Positions 55,140 through 64,000 of a stretch of 64,000 bases of DNA are shown here, in pieces; position 1 is the first letter of the stretch, and every line of letters starts with the position of its first letter. The notes under the pieces are model-generated. The model did no database searches and was not told the DNA's origin. It saw nothing but the letters and a program-made list of their open reading frames with translations. The position numbers were made by a program, and so were the translations under genes. Source of the stretch: Didymella arachidicola (lineage: Eukaryota > Ascomycota > Dothideomycetes > Pleosporales > Didymellaceae); contig CM049992.1 in assembly GCA_016630955.3 (NCBI GenBank), forward strand, positions 1,798,001 through 1,862,000, read 5' to 3'.

Positions 55140-55877
55140 CTTATACGGATTCGGGGTGACGGCCAGGTAGGGGGAGGGCCCTGGGGACACACATTGTGTA
55201 TTTATACTCTGTGGCCATCGAGCGGGGTCATCTAGTGGCTTGCGAGTTTGTTGTGCGTCGCGTGTTGACCGTCGAGCCTGGAAGTTGATGATTTGTATGA
55301 TGCGGAGATTAGTCCGTTGTAAAGCCTACTTTCCAGGCGTGGGGAAGGCGAGGCTGATGCTAGCTTCCTTCACGCCGGCGAGGATCGACTTCAAGAAATC
55401 AATACTACACAAATTGCAATAATGTTGCATGAGATGAGCGTCTATTCTACGAGAGATAGGAAGAGTGTACAGCTGGACATATGTTCAATCAGATTTGTAT
55501 AGCGTCGTGTGTCACGTCAATCACTTGAAACAACACCTGGGCAACGTCAATGGACTCAAGACTACGTCTTCTAACGTGGAATGTGAGCACCGTAGGCAAT
55601 CTCAACACTTCTGTACAGTGCGAAAGCTTTGCATCTCACAGTGAAGGTCAGTACGGTATTAACAGTCCATGAATGCTCTTTGGAACGACTTCGGGCCTGG
55701 TTTTCGTACTGGGTTCTACGATATGACGTCATCGCTAAGGTAGGCAATTACCCCCTCTTCCGCTCGCATTCACCAGCCACCTTCCCGGGAGCCACCGTCC
55801 ACACCATACCACACGTAGAACACACTAGCTCTGGACCCTTGTCAGGCTTATCTCTATCTCCATACATTCCTCTCAGC
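55140..55877. other. Divergent intergenic region
   Basis: An open frame in phase with the next gene extends back to 55629 but starts with TTG and looks like leader sequence. No gene is seen. Confidence 0.4.
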
Positions 55878-57536
55878 ATGTCTTCTCACGGCCTTCCTGA
55901 GGTGTTGATGAAAAAGGTCGATGATTACGTCGACTCCCTTGCCCCTCAGATCCAGCCTCGCATCGCATCAGAGCTCGAGCTCTTCCAACAAAAGACTATC
56001 GACAGCCTCGAAACACAAGTCATCGATGCATTCTGTTCACTGTTCAACAAGGACAAGCCGATTTCTTCAGACGGCATGAGAGGCCCGTGGAATCAGAATG
56101 ACGCTGCACCGGAAGCCTATGGCGGCCAATCCCTACCTTTCGCTGATGAGATCGCCAAACTAACGCGCAGCTTCACCCAGATCTCAGATGAGGCAAATGG
56201 CGATTTGCAGGATATCTTCAACCTTACCCAGGGGCATGACGGCGGGAACCGACCTCAGTCTCGCAGTCTTGGAGATAACGATGATGACTTTTCTCGCAAA
56301 GCTCGTGGTTTCCTTTCTTCTGCGCTGAACGCCGTCCAGGATATTCCCGATGATAGCCAGAGCCCAGGTGGGCAGAACTTCGAAATCAGCGGGCTTCTTG
56401 GTGTCATTAGCAGCACCATAAAAGACGCCTCTGCAAATCCGGAAGAAAAGGCGCAACTTATCAGCCCTGAGATCAAGCAGACAGTCGGTGATAAGCTGCG
56501 CACACAACATGCATCCATTGCAGAACAATTCACTCGCATTGCCCTGGAGCACATCAAACGCTGGCTTCGCGGGAACACCAGCACTCGTGATCTTGGTGAC
56601 GGTGCTAAGGCTGAGATTGTTGATCAAGTCGGTGATTTGGTAAAGGGCCTTGGGGGACTGTTCGGTAAGAAGTCTAGCAACGAAGGCTCGGCCAGAGGTT
56701 TCGACCAGTCCGCTCGTGATGGTGAAGAGTCAGGCGGAGGTGGCTTCTCGAGAGTCATCAGTGAAAAGTTGTCTACCGGCCTTGCGAAAGTGCACAGAGA
56801 AGTGCGTTTAGAGTTCCGCAAGGTGCTTGGTGAGATCGAGAAGCAGCTTTTTGAGCTGCTGCCGGATGAGGTCCAGCGCCCGCTCGAGAAGATTCTTGGT
56901 GGAAATCCATTCGACTCCCAGCTGGACCGCGATGCATCTGGCAACGCAGATCGTGGTTTTGGAGATGACATCAAAGCGAAGCTCCTCAACAAGGTCCGCG
57001 CACTCGTGCAGAAAGTCCAGGAAACACTGCGAGAGAGCATCTTGGGCGTCGTCAACGGGGGTCACCGAAAGTTTGAGCGCGAAAGCTGGGTGTTTGTGCA
57101 GAACATGGTCGAGCAGAAGGTGCAGAGGTACCTACCTGATGTGAAGATCAATGTTCCCGATGACATCGGCAACGAGAATGTCAGTGTGGGCGCACCTACT
57201 TTGAACACACAGATTGGCGGTGGACATCAAGCGCTAAATCCCCAAGGCAACTTTCGACCAGGTTCTCCACGCGAGATTCTCAACGATCAGGGTCATGGAC
57301 AGCAAGCATACAACGAACCGCCACGGTACGAGGATAAGGAACAGTACCACTTCGGGCCAAGCCATCAATACCAAGGTCATCAGTCGCAGCATTACCATCC
57401 ACAGAGCTACCAGAATCAACAAAACCCGCCTTCTCAGCCACCGTACGCACAGCAAAGCTACCCTCCTCCGGATTACTCTCAGCGTGATTATCGCAGTAAT
57501 GACTATCATCCCCAAGAATACGAGCGTCCGCACTAA
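55878..57536 (+). CDS. Conserved fungal protein with Gln/Tyr/Pro-rich tail
   Basis: A single-exon gene of about 552 residues, unknown function. The N-terminal 430 residues are largely helical, with LMKKVDDYVDSLAPQIQPRI and repeated amphipathic stretches such as KLLNKVRALVQKVQETLRES, separated by acidic and Gly-rich loops (DLVKGLGGLFGKKSSNEG). The last 100 residues are low complexity, rich in Gln, Tyr, Pro and His (SYQNQQNPPSQPPYAQQSYP). The ATG at 55878 was chosen over the upstream TTG because of its CA/T-rich leader. No signal peptide is present. Similar proteins occur in other filamentous ascomycetes by general appearance; amphipathic helices plus a sticky tail suggest membrane or granule association, which is inference only. 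Confidence 0.75.
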   Translation: MSSHGLPEVLMKKVDDYVDSLAPQIQPRIASELELFQQKTIDSLETQVIDAFCSLFNKDKPISSDGMRGPWNQNDAAPEAYGGQSLPFADEIAKLTRSFTQISDEANGDLQDIFNLTQGHDGGNRPQSRSLGDNDDDFSRKARGFLSSALNAVQDIPDDSQSPGGQNFEISGLLGVISSTIKDASANPEEKAQLISPEIKQTVGDKLRTQHASIAEQFTRIALEHIKRWLRGNTSTRDLGDGAKAEIVDQVGDLVKGLGGLFGKKSSNEGSARGFDQSARDGEESGGGGFSRVISEKLSTGLAKVHREVRLEFRKVLGEIEKQLFELLPDEVQRPLEKILGGNPFDSQLDRDASGNADRGFGDDIKAKLLNKVRALVQKVQETLRESILGVVNGGHRKFERESWVFVQNMVEQKVQRYLPDVKINVPDDIGNENVSVGAPTLNTQIGGGHQALNPQGNFRPGSPREILNDQGHGQQAYNEPPRYEDKEQYHFGPSHQYQGHQSQHYHPQSYQNQQNPPSQPPYAQQSYPPPDYSQRDYRSNDYHPQEYERPH

Positions 57537-58991
57537 AACACCGTCGCAAGGCTGACCTCAGCAAAGAGCGTCCCCTTAAATCTGCTTCGTCTAGCTGTTG
57601 AGCCTGTCCATTAGTCTGTATGGTACTATAAGATCTGATGGTAATTCATCGTTTCAGTCCAGCTCCTTTGTTTGAATTGTTGTTCTTCGCAGCACAGCCG
57701 ATGATATCTTGTATCCCTGCCGTATCATCAGAGCCTACATCTGACAAGTCACAGAATCTCAGACGGTGAGACAGAGGGATAGACTTCGCTTCTAAGAAGT
57801 CTTGGAAAGGATTTGGGGGCTGGGTAGGCTAATAAGCCTTGGCTACACCTCTTATACTGCTATGCAATAATTAACAGTAAGCCATGATTGTTGACGACCA
57901 CGCTTCTTTTCTCTCAGGTTTGATATAATCAAGCATGCTAACGGACGGTTGTATGAAAGACCTGAATGAACAATTGCGTAACATGTGTTGGCCTCGCCGC
58001 AGACCGGCACGGCAATAGCTCGACCTATCATCGACCTGGTTCGTTTTGGGACCTGTCACGGTAGACGTGCACGGCAACCATCGAATGTACCGTCACGTCA
58101 CTGTGTAGGTGCGATTCAGGACCAGCGGCATGTCGGTGACCGAGCGGCAATAACTTTAGTTTTGGAGCCCCACCCCACTCTTGGAAGCGTTCGGTAGCAA
58201 TTACCCCTATGGCCCGTTCCGCCCGTTTAAGCATATTTGCGGTACGCTTGTACGACCCATGATACAGATCTCTCCAGACAGAATCTTGGAAGGCAGTACA
58301 GAACCTGGAGTGCGCTATCTTGTCGCATTGATTTATGCCAGTCTCATGCACCTTGTCAAATCAGAGGCTGTGATAACAGAAAGTGAGTAAGGAAGCCTTG
58401 CAAAGACTGGTCTGAGGATACGGACGGGAGCGCGCAATGCGAAACGCAGTGGCTGCATAGAGCTAACATGGGATCAGGCGTGCGGATTCAATACTTCGAG
58501 CACGGAACAGAGGGCACAGAGGTTCCGGGCCTAGCGTGAGCCATCAGGCTTCTCTGCTGCTCTGCTCAGCATTTACTTCAAAAGACTGTGTTGGAAAGAA
58601 ACTGTCGCGTCGATTTGCAACTGTCTAGTCTCCGAGGAAGCCACTAAGGTAGTCGTGAACAAAGGTGGACGCTCGAACGGTGACAACCGCGCAAGGTACG
58701 TCGGGGAGTGAGATTTTCTCCCTCCTTTTCCTTGGGAAATGGCTGAGCATTCATGCAGGCCTTCATACTCGCTTAGTCCCGGGAAACACTTCGCGCGCTT
58801 AGTGCTTTGCTCTGATACGCTCAGCCTTCAGGCCTGCGTATCTGAAACCCCACATGCCAACTGCGCCGCATTGGCAGCGCTATGGGGGCCACTCCAACAT
58901 TGACCTTCGTACTTGTATAACGTTTCGTCACGCATGTACAGTGTCTAGGATCACTCTTCTTCTTTGTTCCTCTTGGCCATATTGAGACACA
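57537..58991. other. Intergenic spacer
   Basis: About 1.45 kb. Short open frames on both strands without resemblance to known families; no tRNA recognised. Confidence 0.4.
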
Positions 58992-59813
58992 ATGGAAGTG
59001 GCAAAGGCACCCTCAGATCACAGCGATCTACCGGAAACAGTTGTGAGCGTGCACCGTTCCTCAGTGTACAAATACTCAGTACCTGAAAGCCCTCAACCCC
59101 ATACGGCTATCTACGCTCTTCCTACTGTCGACGCTGCTTCTCCTTCGCCATCTGCACCTAGTGAGATCGAAAAATCTTCATCTCAGCGTGGAACCGCGAG
59201 GCGCTGGCCTTTGCTTCTGCTCCTCGGACTATTATTGATGACCATTGCTGGCGTAGCCGGAGGGTTCATCGGCAAGACTATTGAGCACAATAATTTCAAA
59301 GGAGACGTTTCGCTTGCAAGCGCAGCATCAACTCCGTCATCATCACTGGCATCGTCAACATCCGTTGCCCTGCCCACATCATCCAGCACCGCAGATGACA
59401 ATGCATCTGGTCTCTTCGAACGCACAATCGTCCAGCCGTCATCAGGCTGTAGCTCCACAGACCCTTACCGCTCTTTTAAGGCCCGGTCTCACATCCTCAA
59501 CATTCCGTACACGACTGTCTGCGGCCAAGGATGGCTATCCTCTGATCTAATTTCGATGTCTGTGGCTACACAGTCAGATTGCATCGAGTCTTGTTCCCAA
59601 TACAATTCCGTCAAAGAGAGCAGCGATCGTATGTGTGTTGGAGCTGGCTTTATTCCGGCGTGGTGGAATCAGACGCTGGCCATGGTGCAAAGCAAGATTA
59701 CTCCGTACAACTGCTTCCTCAAAACTAACACGAGCGGCATCGCAAGAAACAATGAGGATTTCGAAGTAATCGCAATATGTATGGAGGGTCAATGCGATAA
59801 TATCGTGGGCTGA
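58992..59813 (+). CDS. Single-pass membrane protein with Cys-rich outer domain
   Basis: An intronless gene of 273 residues. The N-terminal 70 residues are polar and cytoplasmic in type. One membrane helix follows a basic stop (RRWPLLLLLGLLLMTIAGVAG). Next comes a Ser/Thr-rich stalk (ASTPSSSLASSTSVALPTSS), a likely O-glycosylated region. The C-terminal outer domain has eight cysteines, including CGQGWLSSDL, DCIESCSQYN, MCVGAGFIPAWW and CFLKTN, and resembles the apple/PAN-like domains on fungal surface proteins. Asn-X-Ser/Thr sites are present. Proteins with this layout are common in Pleosporales and often serve in adhesion or sensing; the role here is not known. Confidence 0.75.
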   Translation: MEVAKAPSDHSDLPETVVSVHRSSVYKYSVPESPQPHTAIYALPTVDAASPSPSAPSEIEKSSSQRGTARRWPLLLLLGLLLMTIAGVAGGFIGKTIEHNNFKGDVSLASAASTPSSSLASSTSVALPTSSSTADDNASGLFERTIVQPSSGCSSTDPYRSFKARSHILNIPYTTVCGQGWLSSDLISMSVATQSDCIESCSQYNSVKESSDRMCVGAGFIPAWWNQTLAMVQSKITPYNCFLKTNTSGIARNNEDFEVIAICMEGQCDNIVG

Positions 59814-60521
59814 GACATGATGTTGCGGAGATTGTTTTCACGGTCTGCGTACGTGCCTACCATTGAGCTAAGTCGTATCATAACGATTAACGGAAAGTAT
59901 TACAACCATTTCAATTCCGGAAAGTTAAGCATTTCTATTCTTCCCTGGCAATTGTGTATTGGCGGATTGATATGCAAAGCGCCTCGCGCTTACAATCCCT
60001 CACGTAAGACTGGCAGAAGATTCACTAAATGTGGCGCTGACACACAGTCTTTCAAGCACTTCGCGTTACCATGGAACATGACAAGACTTTGATCTCTGCA
60101 TTATATGATTGACAACTTTTTTTCCCTGGGAAGGCTCCAAAGACCCGCCGCGCGGTCAAGTCCAAAGAGACGAGCAGCTGAAATAAATTTGACGAATGAG
60201 CTCCTCTCTCAAGATATCACTAGATCACTTCGCGGACCAAGTCAGATTGCAACACCATATCATTTCTACATATAGAAATAGACGTATCTAGCCTGGGACT
60301 CGTGGATACGATCGGTTTCGCATGTCGTCAGTCACGATGATGGCTGGGAGGTCTGGCTGGCGGTCTAGGATGATTCACAACACGAGATACGAGATTGGAA
60401 AACCACCTGCGATCGCAGGCTTCCTTGCATGGACATGTCAGGATCACGATTATGTTCTGCACCTTAGGCCTAATATCTGCACTATGATGATACTAATATC
60501 GCATGTTTACATGAGATCGTG
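59814..60521. other. Convergent 3' spacer
   Basis: Between the single-pass membrane protein and the malic enzyme. No gene is seen. Confidence 0.4.
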
Positions 60522-62678
60522 TTAGAATCGCGCCTCCCTCTGATGACTCCCTATTCCCACTTCTCCCTTCGCGTGAGCATCTGCCTCTGTACCACTGACA
60601 AGTTTCAGCGGCCTGTACTCCGAGTCCCACATCTGCTCTCGGATCCACTCTTCTAGTTCACTATCGTCCGTCGGGATATTCTCCTCTTGTGCCAAGCCGT
60701 CCTGCACAGCCTTCTTGATGACATTCCTGGCAATCTGAACACTAATTTCCCGGACATCTTCTACATGCGGCAGAAGGCCCGAGCCGGAGCCGGTGACAAC
60801 GGGTGCCACAGCTGCTAGTGCTTCAACGGCGGCAACGAGGAGTGCTGGCGTCACGAGGCGCGTTCGACTAAGTACAGCTCCGAGACCGATGCCAGGGAAG
60901 GTGACAGAGTTGTTACACTCAGCTGTGTAGTCTTAGCATGGGCCCTTGATGGGATGAAGTGCTAACTTACAAATTTCGTACTCCTTGCCATCGTGTTTGA
61001 CTGGGTCGAAAGGCGAGCCTGTGGCAACCAGAACCTTGCCGTCGGTCCAGTCGTACAGGTCCTGCGGTTTAGCCTCATGCAACCTTGTGGGGTTGGACAG
61101 TGGGAATATTACTGGGCGGTCGACGTGTTTTGCCATCTCCCTGACTACGTCTTTTGTGAAAGCACCGGGCTTGGTCGATGTGCCAATCAGGACATGAGGC
61201 TTGACCTCCTTCACCACAGACAGAAGATCATTGTGACCTTTGCCTTCCCATTCGCTATCTTTGCGTGCGTATCCAGCTTGAGCTGGCGTAAGCTGATCCT
61301 TCTTGCCTTCCAATAGAAGGCCAAGCTTGTCCACGCACCTGAAAAGAATCAGTACGCTTGGAAGCAAGCCAGATATTATCACGGGTACTTACCAGATCTG
61401 TTCCCCTGCTTCCTCTTTCGATTTACCAGTCCTCTGCGAAATGGCGTCCTTGATCTGGTCCGCGATACCAGTGCCTGCGGTGCCAGCCCCAAACATTACA
61501 AACCGTGCCTCGTCCCACTTCACATCGCTGACCTTGAACGCGGCCATGATCGCAGCAAGAGTGACGCAGCCTGTGCCCTGAACATCATCGTTGAAACAGG
61601 CGATCTCTGGTGTGTACTTGTCAAGAATTCTCCTTGCGTTGTTCAAGCCAAAGTCTTCGAAGTGAATATACGCTTGGGGGTATTGCTTCCTCGCAGCTCT
61701 GACAAACGTGTCAACAAACTCGTCATACTTTTCGCCCGTCACACGGGGCTTACGCAGACCGAGATAGAGGTCGTCAGCGAGCAGCTCCTTGTTCTGGCAA
61801 TGTGTTAGCAACACTACTCTTCCGACTACTTACTCAAATACTGACATCGGTTCCACAGTCCAGTACTACAGGAAGTGTGCGCGATGGATGAATGCCTGCG
61901 CATAATGTGTATATGACTAGCTTGGCCACACTGATGAGGATAGCACCAACTCCCTGATCACCAATACCCAAGATTTGCTGGCCATCGCTGACTACAATAA
62001 CATCGATGTCTTCCGGATTACCCCATTGCCTGATGTCGTCTTCGATGCGGTCGATATCGCCTATATTCAAGAAACAGCCCTCAGGCTTCCTGAAAAGCCT
62101 CGAATAGTTGGCAATGGCTTCTCCCTCAGTAGGTGTGTAAATAATCGAGAACATCTCTTTCAAATGATCCAAAATCAGCCTATAGTACAGGACTTCGTTC
62201 TGTTCTTTCAGACTTGTCATGAACGTGTTCTTCGCAATGTCGCTGGTGCGTGACTTGTACTGTTCATAGGCTCGTCGAACCTGCTCGTCAAGGGTCTGGA
62301 CATTATCTGGGATGAGTCCGTGCAATTTGAATGTTGCACGTTCCTCTGCTGTGAAGGCAGTGCCTTTGTTGAAATATGGGGTTCTAAGGAGTGCATTTCC
62401 CTGTGGGCTGGGATCAGCGAAAATGGGTGTGCTTCAAAACAGGCGCTGCTCACTGTCAAAGTAGTCTTCTGAGGCCCAGAAGTAGACAAAGGCAAGTGCC
62501 CAAACTTCTTGCTTTTCAGGTATTGTTTCGAGTGGGATGCCATGTTTGCGCCAACCTGGTAACCCTGGTACAGTGCTCCTGGGGTCTGCGATTGATGGGT
62601 GTAAGAACGAACTTGAGTGCTGGTGATCAGGCTCTTTACATATGGCAACATATCAGCATGTTGGATCTGATAGCGAAG
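60522..62678 (-). CDS. NAD-dependent malic enzyme
   Basis: Malic enzyme converts malate to pyruvate and CO2 with reduction of NAD(P). Five exons, 62678-62454, 62400-61846, 61793-61393, 61338-60971 and 60922-60522, give about 649 residues. The introns are 53, 52, 54 and 48 nt and all phases join. Seen are GHLPLSTSGP and TPYFNKGTAFT at the start of the core; IIYTPTEGEAIANYS with the catalytic Tyr; the VVSDGQQILGIGDQG signature; the metal-binding HFEDFG and CFNDDVQGTG; the NAD motif FGAGTAGTGI; and IFPLSNPT and AEC-type text (SECNNSVTFPGIG). The N-terminal 50 to 75 residues are Arg/Ser/Thr rich with few acids, which fits a mitochondrial presequence. Starts at the in-frame ATG 62645 or at MASHSKQYL are alternatives. 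NAD rather than NADP preference is inferred from overall resemblance. Confidence 0.93.
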
Positions 62679-63319
62679 CATTTGGCTTCTTCCGCAGGTT
62701 GCGAAAGCATGAAGCCTTCCAGGATCTGAACACGCATCCGTAAATTCGGCATGATGACGTCGTAGCTGCCCCCACCACCGCGACCTCCGCTCCGATCGTT
62801 TCGAACATCGTCGATGGATCTTACGCCCTGCAGAAGCGATCACTGCTCCATGCTGGACACTGCGCACTTAGATGAGATGCATTAACAAAACAATGATTTT
62901 TTTTAAGAGAGAAGTAAGCGCCGAGTGACTTACCAACTTACCGAAAGATTGTCGTGGCTGGCTGGCAGTTGAGGCAGGCGCAACTCCCGACGCAGGGCGC
63001 AACACCCAACATCGGCTAGTCTCGAAAAACATCTGCCCCTGCTCAACCTCCAATGCACCTCCAATTCACCTCCACTTCAGAAGATTCGGCAATGGCATCG
63101 TCTGTTTGCTTGTCTGAATTAAGCTTTACGTGGATCTTCCAGTGTCTTCACTCGGCCGCGCAGTGTCGAGATCTCCTTCCGACATCCCAGCAGTGTTCCT
63201 AGAGCAAGAAACCGGAACCCACCGGTTGTGTGCGCCAGATCTACATCAAGCCTCAAGAACGCCGGCGTCAACATCATGAAGCCAAGACCACAGCGAATCG
63301 ATACTGAATGCATCCTCTG
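62679..63319. other. Upstream region of malic enzyme
   Basis: Holds the malic enzyme promoter. A minus frame at 63119-63313 (FMMLTPAFLRLDVDLAHTTG) might be a relic but is not recognised. Confidence 0.35.
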
Positions 63320-63966
63320 CTAGCAGGTGATCGATGGCAAAACATCAACTCCGGCTCACTGGGATGCATTGACGAAGGGTCTTTGCTGAGCATCGCCGGT
63401 GGAGATTCCAAGTTCTGGCTCGTTGTATGGCGCAAACATACCAACAATAAGGATGCTGACAATATAGAAAACCAGGACTTGCCATAAAGTCATACCTATA
63501 GCGTTCGGGATAATGACTTTGAGATTTGTGGTCTTTGCACCGGCAATGGCGACGACCTGAATGTTGGTATAGCTGTAAGCTGCCGAAATTGAGGAGCTCC
63601 AAAATTCCAGAGTTCTGCCAGTGTTTTCGGTACTAGAGATACGTTGAAGGGATTGAGGTTCTTCTAGTATTGGAATCCGATCCGATCTCCACTACGCGAA
63701 CCTCCAAGGTCGACTACCAGACCGGCGATGAGGAGTACCACGATCAAAAGAAACTTGAGTAGTCCGAAGATCAGTTCACACTGTTTATGGTTAGCAGGAT
63801 GAGATCACTCTCGGCGTCAAAGCTTACTTCGCGTGGTACCCTGGAGTAAGCCAGAAAAGTTTATACGCGGCCAGACAGAGCTGTAAGGTTATGGACTTAC
63901 AATCGTGCCAGCGATTGCAATCACATTAATATGGCACCGCCTAAGGTCGCGTTTGACTTCGTGCAT
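63320..63966 (-). pseudogene. Amino-acid permease relic (YAT family)
   Basis: Fragments of a fungal amino-acid permease. From ATG 63966 comes HEVKRDLRRCHINVIAIAGTI, the family's pre-helix and helix-1 text, ending at GTAAGT. The sequence then jumps to ELIFGLLKFLLIVVLLIAGL, skipping helices 2 to 4, with a TAG where the conserved Trp of RYWKNP would be. In another frame follow SAAYSYTNIQVVAIAGAKTT and LVFYIVSILIVGMFAPYNEP, ending at TGA and TAG. The internal deletion, the stops and the frame change show it is dead. It may continue past the right edge. Confidence 0.7.
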
Positions 63967-64000
63967 TGTGCCTATGGCTTAATCTTCGATATCTGACTTG

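Noticed and set aside
1..64000. tRNA, rRNA or CRISPR arrays
   Set aside because: No sequence with a convincing tRNA B-box and cloverleaf, no rRNA core and no regularly spaced repeats were found by eye; a covariance-model search was not possible.

Overview
The window looks like a chromosome segment of a filamentous ascomycete, most likely a Dothideomycete of the Pleosporales type; the order is inference. Gene density is moderate, introns are short (about 46 to 109 nt) with GT..AG ends and CTAAC/CTGAC-like branch sites, the GC content is near 50 percent, and one transposon carries the C-to-T/G-to-A nonsense pattern left by repeat-induced point mutation (RIP), a process of the Pezizomycotina. 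The gene families are those of a plant-associated or saprotrophic mould: secreted GMC oxidoreductases, a CALB-type lipase, a cysteine-rich secreted protein, a PTH11/rhodopsin-like membrane protein, RTA1 and several nutrient permeases.

Layout. 0-10 kb: 3' end of an arylamine N-acetyltransferase, a conserved four-exon protein, a broken GFA/CENP-V gene, a long empty stretch, a PTR2 peptide transporter, and a cellobiose-dehydrogenase-like GMC gene broken by one stop. 10-17 kb: a purine-cytosine (NCS1) permease between two unrelated coiled-coil genes, one ending in a Zn2Cys6-spaced cysteine cluster. 17-26 kb: small secreted 8-Cys protein (with a hidden last exon), CALB-like lipase, exosome subunit RRP41/SKI6, and an ERCC6L2-like SNF2 ATPase divergent from it. 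26-32 kb: an RNase III-like gene split by a pogo/Fot1-type transposon, which is itself entered by a second pogo-type element. 32-40 kb: a large protein with two cyclic-nucleotide-binding domains, an F-box and LRRs; a glycine-zipper protein; a Gln-rich protein. 40-42 kb: decayed coding sequence. 42-54 kb: rhodopsin-domain membrane protein, intact secreted GMC oxidoreductase, RTA1-like exporter, hotdog thioesterase, MUP1-like amino-acid permease. 54-64 kb: decayed zinc alcohol dehydrogenase, conserved Q/Y-rich-tailed protein, single-pass membrane protein, NAD malic enzyme and relics of an amino-acid permease running to the edge.

No biosynthetic cluster, virus, CRISPR array or operon is seen; the genes are individually transcribed. 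The best-supported unusual structure is the nested transposon pair, whose removal at the TA duplications restores one continuous reading frame in the RNase III-like host gene. Exon boundaries were worked out by eye from frame continuity and splice signals.
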